The position numbers and the translations under genes were made by a program. The notes beneath the pieces are model-generated. The model did not search any database. It was not told where the DNA came from and saw only the letters and a list, made by a program, of their open reading frames with translations. 41,259 nt of DNA from Gammaproteobacteria bacterium (lineage in GTDB: Bacteria > Pseudomonadota > Gammaproteobacteria > UWMA-0217), in NCBI GenBank assembly GCA_027081275.1, contig JALWKV010000095.1, positions 1-41,259 on the forward strand, written 5' to 3'. Below are positions 15,321-24,322 of this stretch, one piece after another (positions within the stretch are counted from its first letter, which is position 1; every line of letters starts with the position of its first letter).

Positions 15321-15845
15321 ATGCAGGCATACGAGGAACACTACACCATCGACGATTACCACCAGTGGCGCGGTGACTGGGAATTGATTAGGGGCAGACC
15401 CTACGCGATGACGCCCTCCCCCGGCGTGACCCATCAGCGCACCGCCGGCAAGATCTTTCGCCAGCTCGACGAAGGACTCGACGCCTGCGAACACTGTACC
15501 GCGCTGCCGGAGATCGATTGGGAGATCGCGAATGACACCGTTGTCAGGCCAGACGTCATCGTTGCCTGTCACCAGACCGGCGAGCGTATTGTGCGAACAC
15601 CCGCGCTGGTGGTCGAGGTGATCTCCGCATCGAGCGCGCGGCGGGACGAAGAGCTGAAATTCGAGCTCTACCAGCGCGAAGGCGTTCCATTCTATCTGTT
15701 GGTCTATCCGGAAAAAGCGCTCGCGAAAATCTTCAGACTTGCCGACGGTCGCTTCACCAAGCTGGGTGATTTCCACACCGAACAGGCGACGCTGTCGATC
15801 GAGGGCTGTGACGTCACGCTCGACTTCGCGAGCATCTGGCCTTGA
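15321..15845 (+). CDS. Uma2-family (DUF820) PD-(D/E)XK nuclease-like protein
   Basis: This 174-residue protein belongs to the Uma2 family, a restriction-endonuclease-like fold common in cyanobacteria and many other bacteria; the biological role is not established. The active-site pattern is intact: Asp78 in RPDVIV, Glu99 in ALVVEVISASS and Lys113 in EELKFELYQREGVPFYLLV. The N-terminal WELIRGRPYAMTPSPGVTHQ is also typical. It stands alone with its own upstream spacer and converges on the Do protease gene. Its ATG follows AAGGTTTCGAACG. Confidence 0.9.
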   Translation: MQAYEEHYTIDDYHQWRGDWELIRGRPYAMTPSPGVTHQRTAGKIFRQLDEGLDACEHCTALPEIDWEIANDTVVRPDVIVACHQTGERIVRTPALVVEVISASSARRDEELKFELYQREGVPFYLLVYPEKALAKIFRLADGRFTKLGDFHTEQATLSIEGCDVTLDFASIWP

Positions 15846-15861
15846 CCCGGGTTAAGCGCCA

Positions 15862-17208
15862 CTACTGGATCAGCAGAAACAGCCCCCGCCCGTCACGCAC
15901 GATATTCATCAGCAACGCCCGGTCGTTCAGCGCGATGGCCTCCGCCATTTCCGAGGAGTTTCCCACCCGCTTGCGATTCACCGAGAGGATGATGTCGCCT
16001 TCCACCAGCCCGGCGCGGTCGGCCGGGCTGCCCGGTTCGACCGCCGCCACGGCGATGGCGGGATCACCATCGATGGTGACATCCTGAAAGTAGGCGCCGG
16101 CCAGCTTTTCGCTGAGACGGTTGCCTTGCAGCTTGGCCGAAGGCGGCGCCTCGATCACGGCCGTCAGCGTCTTGCGTTTGCCGTCTCGCAGCACGGCCAG
16201 CTTGATTTCGCTGTCGACGCGCAGCAGGCCGATATAGTTGCGCAGCTCGGCCGAGTCGCGGATCGGGTCGCCATTGACGCCGACGATGACGTCACCGACG
16301 ACCACGCCCGCCTTGTCAGCCGGCGAGCCTTCCTCCACCTGCGACACCACCGCGCCTTCCTGCCTGGCGATGTTGAACGCCCGCGCCAGCGCCGGCGTCA
16401 GATCCTGAATGCCGACGCCGAGGCGACCGCGGCGCACCTCTCCGAACTCGATCAGCTGGTCCGCGATCGACCGCACCATGTTGATCGGAATGGCGAAGCC
16501 GATGCCGATATTGCCGCCATTGGGACCGAGAATCGCCGTATTGATGCCGACGAGCTCGCCACGCAGGTTGACCAGCGCGCCGCCGGAGTTGCCGGGATTG
16601 ATCGAGGCGTCGGTCTGGATGAAGTTTTCGTAGGATTCGATGCCGAGCCCACTGCGACCGAGGGCGCTGACGATGCCGGAGGTGACGGTCTGCTTGAGGC
16701 CGAAGGGGTTGCCGATGGCGACGACGAAGTCGCCGACGCGCAGCTTGCTGGAGTCGGCCAGACGAATGCCCTGCAACCCCTTAGCGTCGATCTTCAGCAC
16801 CGCGATATCCGCTTCGGGATCGGCGCCGACCAGGCTGGCCTTCAGGCTCTGGCCGTTGCTGAGGGTGACGACGATATTGTCGGCATCCTCGACGACATGG
16901 GCATTGGTGACGATGAAGCCCTTGTCGGCGTCATAGACCACGCCGGAACCGAGGCCCCTGTTCTGGTCGCGACGCTTCGGCACGACGCCGAAGAAATGCT
17001 CGAAGAAGGGGTCGAGCCCCGGATGCGCCGAGCTTGCGCGGCTTGATGTGGCGATATGGACGACGGCGGGACGGGCCTTTTCGAGCATCGGCGCAAGGCT
17101 GGGAACCGGCTGTCCGTCGACTTCCGAGGGAATAGCCGCGCCGACGGAACCCGCCATCAGCATCAGGGCAAGCGCCACGGAAAAGAGGCTGATGAATCGT
17201 CTCGGCAT
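15862..17208 (-). CDS. Periplasmic Do-family serine protease/chaperone (DegP/DegQ-like)
   Basis: This 448-residue protease degrades or refolds damaged envelope proteins. The signal peptide covers residues 1-24 (MPRRFISLFSVALALMLMAG). The trypsin-like domain has the catalytic triad His104 (VTNAHVV), Asp134 (EADIAVL) and Ser208 (NPGNSGG). Two PDZ domains follow (about 275-365, with RRGRLGVGIQDL, and 370-448). The order and length match DegQ/DegP. ATG 17208 begins the signal peptide; the frame extends upstream to 17289 but that part overlaps the cbpA-like gene. It lies just downstream of that gene on the same strand, suggesting a shared protein quality-control role. Confidence 0.95.
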   Translation of the reverse strand: MPRRFISLFSVALALMLMAGSVGAAIPSEVDGQPVPSLAPMLEKARPAVVHIATSSRASSAHPGLDPFFEHFFGVVPKRRDQNRGLGSGVVYDADKGFIVTNAHVVEDADNIVVTLSNGQSLKASLVGADPEADIAVLKIDAKGLQGIRLADSSKLRVGDFVVAIGNPFGLKQTVTSGIVSALGRSGLGIESYENFIQTDASINPGNSGGALVNLRGELVGINTAILGPNGGNIGIGFAIPINMVRSIADQLIEFGEVRRGRLGVGIQDLTPALARAFNIARQEGAVVSQVEEGSPADKAGVVVGDVIVGVNGDPIRDSAELRNYIGLLRVDSEIKLAVLRDGKRKTLTAVIEAPPSAKLQGNRLSEKLAGAYFQDVTIDGDPAIAVAAVEPGSPADRAGLVEGDIILSVNRKRVGNSSEMAEAIALNDRALLMNIVRDGRGLFLLIQ

Positions 17209-17222
17209 AGGCTTGTCCGACC

Positions 17223-18152
<930 letters not shown>

Positions 18153-18211
18153 TCACGGCCTGACATTGCTGGTGCAACGGTGAGGACGAAAAGGGCCGAT
18201 TTCAAGTAAAG

Positions 18212-19075
18212 CTACTCTATATTCTGCACTTGCTCACGCATCTGCTCGATCAGCACCTTCAGCTCGACGGCGGCCTCGGTGGTCTCGGCATCGGCCGACT
18301 TGGAGCCCAGCGTATTGGCCTCGCGGTTGAACTCCTGCATCAGGAAGTCGAGGCGGCGACCCACCGGCTCGTCGCGATCGAGCACTTCGCGCGCCGCCTT
18401 GACGTGGGCATCGAGCCGGTCGAGCTCCTCGTCGACATCAAGCTTCTGCGCGATCATCGCCATCTCCTGCTCCAGCCGGCCGGGATCGGCATCGACATCG
18501 AGCTGCGCCAGCCGGGCCTCGAGCTTTTCCCGCATCGCCGCGACCACCTCGGGACGCCGCCGGCGCACTTTCGCGGCGATGGCCTCGATGCCATCCAGTC
18601 GCTGCCGCAGCAGCTCGGCCATGCGCCGTCCCTCGCGGGCGCGCATCTCCCGCAGGCGCTCGAGACCTTCATCGACCGTCTCCAGCAGCAGCACGGCCAG
18701 CGCGTTCTCGTCCGGCGAGGGTTCCTGGATGACACCGGGCCAGCGCAGAATCTCCAGCGCCGAGATCCGGGCCGCATTGCTCATGATGTCCTCGGTCTTC
18801 TTCACGGCGTCGAGCAGGGCGCGCACCGCATCCTCGTTTACCAGCACCTCGGTCGTGCCGCTGGACGGCTCGTAACGGAGATTGCATTCGATCTTGCCGC
18901 GGGCGAGTTTCTGCTGGAGCCGCTCCCGCAACTGCGTCTCGAAGGCACGCAGCTCTTCCGGCATGCGAAAGGAGATGTCGAGGTAGCGGTGGTTGACGCT
19001 GCGCAGTTCAAGCACCAGCGCGCCGACATCCGACTGTTTCTCGACCCGGGCAAAGCCGGTCATGCTATAGATCAT
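18212..19075 (-). CDS. yicC: YicC-family endoribonuclease
   Basis: This 287-residue cytoplasmic protein is of the same length as E. coli YicC. It begins MIYSMTGFARVEKQ and has the family signature LRSVNHRYLDISFRMPEELR. The C-terminal DUF1732-type part ends in FNREANTLGSKSADAETTEA followed by VELKVLIEQMREQVQNIE, where the conserved EQMREQVQNIE tail carries residues important for the nuclease. YicC family members cut RNA and are linked to small-RNA turnover and stationary-phase survival. ATG 19075 is chosen by alignment to the family start. It is divergent from rph, as in many proteobacteria. Confidence 0.96.
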   Translation of the reverse strand: MIYSMTGFARVEKQSDVGALVLELRSVNHRYLDISFRMPEELRAFETQLRERLQQKLARGKIECNLRYEPSSGTTEVLVNEDAVRALLDAVKKTEDIMSNAARISALEILRWPGVIQEPSPDENALAVLLLETVDEGLERLREMRAREGRRMAELLRQRLDGIEAIAAKVRRRRPEVVAAMREKLEARLAQLDVDADPGRLEQEMAMIAQKLDVDEELDRLDAHVKAAREVLDRDEPVGRRLDFLMQEFNREANTLGSKSADAETTEAAVELKVLIEQMREQVQNIE

Positions 19076-19179
19076 GATGTGGTCCGTTATGGAGTGGGTT
19101 CGAGCGAGGGTATCAGCGGAAGAATACACCCATGGGGCGACAGCTCCTATCGGGGCGAACGCCGAGCGGGTGAATGGAC

Positions 19180-19185
19180 TATAAT
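19180..19185 (+). promoter_or_regulatory. Candidate -10 box of the rph promoter
   Basis: A perfect TATAAT lies 33 bases before the rph start in the yicC/rph divergent spacer. No good -35 hexamer is seen at the usual distance, so this is a tentative call. Confidence 0.35.
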
Positions 19186-19217
19186 CCGCGACCCTGCCAT
19201 TACCCGAGGATCAGTTC

Positions 19218-19934
19218 ATGCGTCCCAGCGGAAGACAACCCGACGAAATGCGCCCGGTCAGCTTCGAGCGCAACTTTACCTGTCACGCCGAGGGATCGGT
19301 GCTGGTCTCCTTCGGCAATACCAAGGTGCTCTGCACCGCATCGGTGGAACAGCAGATTCCGCGCTGGCTGAAGGGCAAGGGCCAGGGCTGGGTCACGGCC
19401 GAGTACGGCATGCTGCCACGCGCCACCGGCACCCGCACCGGACGCGAGGCGGCGCGCGGCAAGCAGAGCGGCCGCACGATGGAGATCCAGAGGCTGATCG
19501 GGCGCTCGCTGCGGGCGGCGATCGATCTGGAAGCGCTCGGCGAGCGCCAGATCACGCTCGACTGCGACGTGATCCAGGCAGACGGCGGTACGCGCACGGC
19601 GTCGATCAGCGGCGCCTATGTGGCGCTGGCCGACGCCATCAACCAGCTGCTCGACGAGGGCACGCTGACGAAGAACCCGCTGCACGGCCATGTCGCCTCG
19701 GTCTCGGTCGGCATCTACAATGGCGTGGCCGTGCTCGACCTCGACTATGACGAGGACTCCACCGCCGAAACCGACATGAACGTGGTGATGAACGACGCCG
19801 GCCATTTCATCGAGGTGCAGGGCACGGCCGAGGGCCATGCCTTTCGCCGCGACGAGATGGACGCCATGCTCGATCACGCCGAGAAGGGCATCCGCGAAAT
19901 CATCGCGGCACAACGCGAGGCACTGGGCCAATGA
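19218..19934 (+). CDS. rph: Ribonuclease PH
   Basis: RNase PH is a phosphate-dependent 3'-5' exoribonuclease that trims tRNA precursors. The 238-residue protein begins [20 protein letters not shown] and has the family blocks [19 protein letters not shown], the phosphate-binding [20 protein letters not shown], and [19 protein letters not shown] with the catalytic acidic residues. It is full length. The stop overlaps the start of rdgB (ATGA). The order rph-rdgB-hemW is a conserved housekeeping cluster. Confidence 0.98.
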   Translation: MRPSGRQPDEMRPVSFERNFTCHAEGSVLVSFGNTKVLCTASVEQQIPRWLKGKGQGWVTAEYGMLPRATGTRTGREAARGKQSGRTMEIQRLIGRSLRAAIDLEALGERQITLDCDVIQADGGTRTASISGAYVALADAINQLLDEGTLTKNPLHGHVASVSVGIYNGVAVLDLDYDEDSTAETDMNVVMNDAGHFIEVQGTAEGHAFRRDEMDAMLDHAEKGIREIIAAQREALGQ

Positions 19935-20542
19935 GTGACAATCGAATCGTCGTCCTTGCATCCAACAACAAGGGCAAGCTGCGCGAGTTCGGCGCGATGT
20001 TCGAACCGTTGCATATCGAGATCCGGCCGCAGGCCGATTACGGTATCCCCGAGGCCGAGGAGACCGGTCTGACCTTTGTCGAGAACGCCATTCTCAAGGC
20101 GCGCAACGCCTGCGAACACAGCGGCCTGCCGGCGATGGCCGACGATTCCGGCATCGAGGTGGACGCGCTGCAAGGGGCGCCGGGCATCTATTCGGCCCGC
20201 TACGCCGGGCCCGAATGCAACGACGACGCCAATAACGAGAAACTGGTCGCCGCGCTGCGCCACGTGCCACCGGCCGAGCGCACCGCCCGCTATCGCGCCG
20301 TGCTGGTCTATCTGCGCCACCCCGCCGACCCCGCGCCGCTGATCGCCGAGGGCACCTGGGAAGGGCTGATCATCGACGAGGCCCGCGGCGAGAACGGTTT
20401 CGGCTACGACCCCTATTTTCTGCTGCCGGAGCGCGGCATCACCTCGGCGGAGCTGCCGCCGGAGGAGAAGAACCAGCTCAGCCATCGCGCCAAGGCGCTG
20501 CGCATTCTGTTGGAGAAGATTCGCGAGCGGGATGGGGAGTAA
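19931..20542 (+). CDS. rdgB: XTP/dITP diphosphatase (RdgB/HAM1)
   Basis: This enzyme hydrolyses dITP, dXTP and ITP to monophosphates so that deaminated purines stay out of DNA. The 203-residue protein has the nucleotide-binding [13 protein letters not shown], the acidic [16 protein letters not shown] metal site and the [12 protein letters not shown] motif followed by SHRAKALR, all in the right order. Translation is coupled to rph by a 4-base overlap. The downstream hemW gene, normally part of this cluster, is separated by a MITE. Confidence 0.98.
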   Translation: MSDNRIVVLASNNKGKLREFGAMFEPLHIEIRPQADYGIPEAEETGLTFVENAILKARNACEHSGLPAMADDSGIEVDALQGAPGIYSARYAGPECNDDANNEKLVAALRHVPPAERTARYRAVLVYLRHPADPAPLIAEGTWEGLIIDEARGENGFGYDPYFLLPERGITSAELPPEEKNQLSHRAKALRILLEKIRERDGE

Positions 20543-20555
20543 CATTTCTTCAAGA

Positions 20556-20696
20556 GTAACTGCTCAGCATGGTTGGGTTTTGTTTCAGATCAAGGCATTT
20601 TCGCGCGCAACGAGGGCGCATACACGCAGTATGTAACCGAGCGAGCACGAAAATAACGCAGATATGGAACAAAAGACGACCGTGCTGAGCAGTTAC
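20556..20696. mobile_element. MITE family A, copy 1 (about 141 bp)
   Basis: Terminal inverted repeats read GTAACTGCTCAGCAtGG and its complement CCgTGCTGAGCAGTTAC. Pairing continues imperfectly through GTTTTGTTTCAGATC/GATATGGAACAAAAG and ATTTTCG/CGAAAAT, so almost the whole element is one long palindrome with a centre near 20625. It encodes no protein of its own. It sits between rdgB and hemW and contains the hemW start codon. A second element with the same tips lies at 34357-34548. Confidence 0.8.
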
Positions 20697-21839
20697 GTAG
20701 AGGAGTCGATTCCGCTTGGCCTCTACATCCACCTACCTTGGTGCGTTCGCAAGTGTCCCTATTGCGACTTCAACTCCCACGCCCGTGACAGCCTGCCGGA
20801 GACGCGCTATGTTGATGCGCTGATCGCCGATCTCGAGGCGTCGCTGCCGCTGGTCTGGGGGCGGCCGGTGCAGACGCTCTTTTTCGGCGGCGGCACCCCG
20901 AGCCTGTTCAGCCCGGACGCGATCGGCCGCATTCTGCGCGAGGTCCGCGCGCTGCTGCGGCTACCCCCCAACGCCGAGATCACGCTGGAAGCCAACCCCG
21001 GCACGGCCGAGCAGGAGAAGTTCAGCGGCTTTCGCGAGGCCGGCGTCAACCGCCTCTCGCTCGGCATCCAGAGCTTCGACGACCCCATGCTGCAACGGCT
21101 GGGGCGGATCCACGGCGCGGCCGAGGCGCGGCGGGCCGTCGAAATGGCACGCGCCGCCGGCTTCGACAACATCAATCTGGATCTGATGTTCGGCCTGCCC
21201 GGGCAGACGCTCGAACAGGCGCTGGCCGACCTCGACCGGGCCATCGCGCTGGCACCGGCGCATCTGTCTCGCTATCAGCTCACCATCGAGCCCAATACCC
21301 TGTTTCATCACCAGCCCCCTGCCCTGCCCGACGACGGGTTGATCTGGGAGATGCAGCAGCAGGGCAACGAACGACTCGCCGCGGCGGGCTTTCACCAGTA
21401 CGAGGTGTCGGCCTGGAGTCTCCAGGGGAGACAGTGCCGTCACAATCGCAACTATTGGGAGTTCGGTGACTATCTCGGCATCGGCGCCGGCGCCCACGGC
21501 AAGATCACCGATCAGGGCAGCGGGCGGATCACCCGCCTGTGGAAGCATCGTCACCCGGACGACTACATGAGCCGCCGTGGTGGTGCTTTCGTCAGCGGCA
21601 GCGACACGCTCGACGCGGCCGATCTGCCGTTCGAGTTCATGCTCAATGCGCTGCGCCTTACTGAAGGCGTCGACAGACGACTGTTCCGCAGCCGCACCGG
21701 GGTTGCCGACAGCGCCATCGCCGCCACGGTGACGGCGCTGACCGATGACGGCCTGCTGGAAGGCGACACCACGCGGTTGCGCGCCACCGAACTGGGCCAA
21801 CGCTTTCTCAATGAAGTAATCGCCCGTTTCCTACCCTGA
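20664..21839 (+). CDS. hemW: HemW, radical SAM haem chaperone (coproporphyrinogen oxidase-like)
   Basis: HemW is a haem-binding radical SAM protein thought to deliver haem to membrane cytochromes; it was once annotated as an oxygen-independent coproporphyrinogen III oxidase. Cysteines 27, 31 and 34 in LPWCVRKCPYCDF form the CX3CX2C cluster site. They are followed by LFFGGGTPSLF, EANPGT, NRLSLGIQSF and a C-terminal HemN-type domain (RLTEGVDRRLF). It lacks the extra N-terminal cysteine of true HemN. The first 11 residues (MEQKTTVLSSY) come from the inserted MITE, and the alternative GTG start 20682 also lies inside it. No Shine-Dalgarno sequence is visible for either. Confidence 0.94.
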   Translation: MEQKTTVLSSYVEESIPLGLYIHLPWCVRKCPYCDFNSHARDSLPETRYVDALIADLEASLPLVWGRPVQTLFFGGGTPSLFSPDAIGRILREVRALLRLPPNAEITLEANPGTAEQEKFSGFREAGVNRLSLGIQSFDDPMLQRLGRIHGAAEARRAVEMARAAGFDNINLDLMFGLPGQTLEQALADLDRAIALAPAHLSRYQLTIEPNTLFHHQPPALPDDGLIWEMQQQGNERLAAAGFHQYEVSAWSLQGRQCRHNRNYWEFGDYLGIGAGAHGKITDQGSGRITRLWKHRHPDDYMSRRGGAFVSGSDTLDAADLPFEFMLNALRLTEGVDRRLFRSRTGVADSAIAATVTALTDDGLLEGDTTRLRATELGQRFLNEVIARFLP

Positions 21840-22168
21840 TTGCGGCGGCGACAGCTCATGCCCGAAAACCTGCCGTTCAGCGATAGACCGACCATTTTGC
21901 TCGGATACCGTTCAGTTGTTGATATCTCGCCACTGACAGGGGCGCAAAACGGCTGTTTTGGGGCATTCTAGGCGAGGTTGGCCACTTTTTATTCACAGGA
22001 GCCGCAACGAGCCTGACAAATTTGTCAATACCCTTGGGCGAATACCTAAGAGTTTTACAATCACGCTATAAATCAATCACTTGCAGGAATGATCAAAATA
22101 TCGCCAATCCACCTGAAAGCCTTTGTCCGCGGGCCCTGAGGGGCGCCCGCGTAAAACAATTCACAGAG

Positions 22169-22191
22169 TTATCCACAGATTTTGTGGATAA
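22169..22191. promoter_or_regulatory. Pair of inverted perfect DnaA boxes
   Basis: TTATCCACA and TGTGGATAA face each other with GATTT between them. Both match the strict DnaA consensus. The pair lies about 165 bases upstream of rpmE. Confidence 0.8.
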
Positions 22192-22288
22192 CCGTCAAAA
22201 CTCCGACGCTTCAGTTACTTAGAGGATAAAGTCACGAAAAAACCGCACAAATGGTCGATAAGCTGAATTTGTGTGACGCATATCACTG

Positions 22289-22317
22289 TTGTCTTGTCAC
22301 GCGCCGCGCGGTATCAT
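22289..22317 (+). promoter_or_regulatory. Candidate sigma-70 promoter of rpmE
   Basis: TTGTCT (22289-22294) and TATCAT (22312-22317) are separated by 17 bases, matching the consensus at 4 and 5 of 6 positions. They lie 40 bases before the rpmE start. Confidence 0.5.
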
Positions 22318-22356
22318 GCCCGGCTTCCTAACCAATCGACTAACCAGGTGTCATCG

Positions 22357-22560
22357 ATGAAGCCCGGAATTCATCCCAATTACAAAGACGTTACCGTCAA
22401 GTGCTCTTGCGGCAACAGTTTTGATACCCGCTCGACCTACGAGAAAGACGAGATGCACGTGGAAGTTTGCTCCTCCTGCCATCCTTTCTATACCGGCAAG
22501 CAGAAGATCCTCGATACCGCTGGCCAGGTAGACAAGTTCCGCCGCCGCTATGCAAAATAA
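22357..22560 (+). CDS. rpmE: 50S ribosomal protein L31, zinc-binding form
   Basis: L31 bridges the large and small ribosomal subunits. This 67-residue protein begins [20 protein letters not shown] and carries the zinc ligands Cys-x-Cys and CxxC ([11 protein letters not shown]), so it is the C+ (zinc-replete) paralogue; a zinc-free rpmE2 may exist elsewhere. The ATG at 22357 is chosen by family alignment; an upstream frame to 22273 would add 28 unrelated residues. It is monocistronic, with a promoter candidate upstream and a strong terminator downstream. Confidence 0.97.
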   Translation: MKPGIHPNYKDVTVKCSCGNSFDTRSTYEKDEMHVEVCSSCHPFYTGKQKILDTAGQVDKFRRRYAK

Positions 22561-22567
22561 TCTCTTG

Positions 22568-22596
22568 CTTCATTGTGACACCATGTTACAATGAAG
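22568..22596. repeat. Perfect 9-bp inverted repeat after rpmE
   Basis: CTTCATTGT and ACAATGAAG flank an 11-base loop, 8 bases after the rpmE stop and just before its terminator. It may be an accessory mRNA hairpin or a protein-binding site; nothing more is visible. Confidence 0.6.
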
Positions 22597-22620
22597 ACTC
22601 TAGACCCCCACTTAATTAGA

Positions 22621-22646
22621 GGCGCTCTCCGAGCGCCTTCTTTTTT
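22621..22646 (+). terminator. Rho-independent terminator of rpmE
   Basis: GGCGCTC and GAGCGCC pair over 7 bp around a three-base loop and are followed by TTCTTTTTT. Confidence 0.9.
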
Positions 22647-22665
22647 GCCTGCGATTTGGCGTCCA

Positions 22666-23172
22666 TCAGTTGGAAATACTGATCCCGATGCCGAAGTGAA
22701 TCCCTCCCCAGCTCAACCCATCCGACGGCAGCGGCCACAGGTAGATCTCGTCCGCTTCGACCAGTGGATAGTCATAAGGCGCATCGCCCACTTTTCCCCG
22801 GACCCGCTTCAGCAATCTGGCGGTCACAGTCAGCAGCCGACCCGGCGTGTAGTCGGCCGACTCGAGATATCCCGCCCTGTCGACAAGAAACCGGCCCAGC
22901 GAAGGCTCATCGACAGTCGGACGCTGCCTGCCATCCAGCGGATAGGCCAGCAATTCGATCCGGCTGCGATCCACAAGATTCTTCATGCCGATGATCTGGC
23001 CGCCCCAGACTACGCGCCTGCCCTCCGGAAACGGCTGCATCGACACCACCTCCCGCGGCGCCGCCAACTCGGCGACCGCATCATCGAGGCGAAAGCCGGG
23101 GCCAGCTGCACAGGCGAGCAGCAGAGAGATGGTCAGCAACGGTAGGGCGATACGCACCAATTGCATCATCAT
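22666..23172 (-). CDS. Slp-family outer-membrane lipoprotein (second of a pair)
   Basis: This 168-residue lipoprotein has the lipobox LLLAC after signal MMMQLVRIALPLLTIS. The Slp-type core reads VVWGGQIIGMKNLVDRSRIE, LLAYPLDGRQRP, GRFLVDRAGYLESADYTPGR and YPLVEADEIYLWP. Slp proteins are starvation or carbon-stress induced lipoproteins of unknown mechanism. Three ATGs in a row (23172, 23169, 23166) and an upstream GTG at 23190 are possible; ATG 23172 is preferred since GAAGG precedes it and it just clears the stop of the neighbouring gene. It is a diverged duplicate of the adjacent gene. Confidence 0.88.
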   Translation of the reverse strand: MMMQLVRIALPLLTISLLLACAAGPGFRLDDAVAELAAPREVVSMQPFPEGRRVVWGGQIIGMKNLVDRSRIELLAYPLDGRQRPTVDEPSLGRFLVDRAGYLESADYTPGRLLTVTARLLKRVRGKVGDAPYDYPLVEADEIYLWPLPSDGLSWGGIHFGIGISISN

Positions 23173-23180
23173 TCGAGCCT

Positions 23181-23693
23181 TCACCACCACCAGGGTGAAT
23201 AGGGGTATCTCCAGGGGTCATGCCGCCAGAAGGGATAGGGGTCGGGAATGGGGCGCAATACGACGGGCTTGCGTCGTGGCCATAGCCGTTGCGAAGCGGC
23301 GCGTACCACCACGAAACGATAGGGATAGTCACCGATATGCCCCGGCTCGACGCCTGCCACCTCCCCCTCGATGGTGATCTCCCTTCCCTTGGCATAGACA
23401 ACCGGGTCGAGAAACCCGTCAACATAGGCGACAAAACGCCCCTCGGTGCGATCGGTCAGACGCGGCCGACCGCTGCCATCGAGCGGGCGGGAGACGATCT
23501 CGATCCGCGTCTTGTCGGGCCGGTTGAGCGTCGACGCGATTTCACCGCCCCAGCGCACCGACCTGCCCTTGACCTGTTCCGGATGCGCCCTCGCTTCCGT
23601 CAGCATCAGCGACGGGTCGTCAGCCTGCCGCGGCTGGCTGGCGCAACCGGCAACGGTCAGCAGCAGCACTCCGAGCAGAATCAGCTTCTTCAT
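23181..23693 (-). CDS. Slp-family outer-membrane lipoprotein (first of a pair)
   Basis: This 170-residue lipoprotein has signal MKKLILLGVLLLTVAG and lipobox VAGC. It shows the Slp core VRWGGEIASTLNRPDKTRIE, SRPLDGSGRPRL, GRFVAYVDGFLDPVVYAKGR and YPYRFVVVRAASQRLWP. It ends in an unusual Pro/Trp/Tyr-rich tail (PDPYPFWRHDPWRYPYSPWW), which its neighbour lacks. The two genes share one strand and are only 8 bases apart, so a tandem duplication in one operon is the simplest reading. Confidence 0.88.
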   Translation of the reverse strand: MKKLILLGVLLLTVAGCASQPRQADDPSLMLTEARAHPEQVKGRSVRWGGEIASTLNRPDKTRIEIVSRPLDGSGRPRLTDRTEGRFVAYVDGFLDPVVYAKGREITIEGEVAGVEPGHIGDYPYRFVVVRAASQRLWPRRKPVVLRPIPDPYPFWRHDPWRYPYSPWWW

Positions 23694-23770
23694 CGCTCAT
23701 CCTATAGAACAACTGGACACTTCTAACTATAGCAAGCAAACTGAATCATCGCTGAATCAAGGACTTATCC

Positions 23771-24322
23771 ATGGCCCGAATTCTGCTGTTCAACAAACCC
23801 TACGGTGTGCTCTCTCAGTTCACCGATCGCGAGGGGCGAGCGACGCTGGCGGACTGGATCGATATCGAGGGCATCTACCCGGCCGGTCGCCTCGATCGCG
23901 ACAGCGAGGGGCTGCTGGTGCTGACGGATTTGGGGCGCTTGCAGGCCCGCATCGCCGATCCGCGACACAAGATGTCGAAAACCTATCTGGCGCAGGTCGA
24001 AGGCATCCCGGACAAGACGGCGCTGGCGGCATTGCGCGCGGGCGTCGAGCTGAAGGACGGACCGACGCTGCCGGCGAGGGCGCGACTGGTCGAGCCACCC
24101 GCCTGGCTCTGGCCACGCGAGCCGCCGATCAGGAGCCGCAAGCACATTCCCACCCGCTGGCTGGAGCTGACAATCCGGGAAGGCCGCAATCGTCAGGTGC
24201 GGCGAATGACGGCAGCGGTCGGGCATCCGACACTGAGGCTGATCCGCTATCGGGTCGGCTCGTGGACGCTCGACGGTCTGGCGCCCGGCGAACGCCTGAT
24301 GCTAGGAGCCTGTCGGACTTAA
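23771..24322 (+). CDS. rluE: RluE-family 23S rRNA pseudouridine synthase with MITE-derived C-terminus
   Basis: RluE converts U2457 of 23S rRNA to pseudouridine in E. coli. The 183-residue protein opens with [16 protein letters not shown], has the catalytic aspartate (Asp42) in [16 protein letters not shown], and the RNA-binding [20 protein letters not shown] and LIRYRVGSW motifs. It has no S4 domain, which fits RluE. The final residues (GACRT) and the TAA stop are encoded by the left inverted repeat of a MITE that begins at 24301; the catalytic core is untouched. ATG 23771 is the family start. Confidence 0.93.
   Translation: MARILLFNKPYGVLSQFTDREGRATLADWIDIEGIYPAGRLDRDSEGLLVLTDLGRLQARIADPRHKMSKTYLAQVEGIPDKTALAALRAGVELKDGPTLPARARLVEPPAWLWPREPPIRSRKHIPTRWLELTIREGRNRQVRRMTAAVGHPTLRLIRYRVGSWTLDGLAPGERLMLGACRT

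Larger units (their letters stand above)
21840..22356. other. AT-rich intergenic region with DnaA boxes (origin-like or DnaA-binding locus)
   Basis: This region of 517 bases between hemW and rpmE has no convincing gene. It holds three perfect DnaA boxes of the TTATNCACA type at 21989-21997 (TTATTCACA), 22169-22177 (TTATCCACA) and 22183-22191 (inverted, TGTGGATAA). The last two face each other across five bases. It also has a perfect 14-bp palindrome TGACAAATTTGTCA (22014-22027), a strong GC hairpin CGCGGGC...GCCCGCG (22128-22151) and an AT-rich stretch at 22040-22110. An ATG-started frame at 22022-22222 crosses these sites and is not credible as a gene. Whether this is oriC, a datA/DARS-like site or a DnaA-regulated promoter cannot be decided here. 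Confidence 0.7.

Noticed and set aside
22022-22222. Open frame of 66 codons between hemW and rpmE
   Set aside because: It runs through the palindrome, GC hairpin and DnaA boxes, has no ribosome-binding site and its product has no protein-like features.
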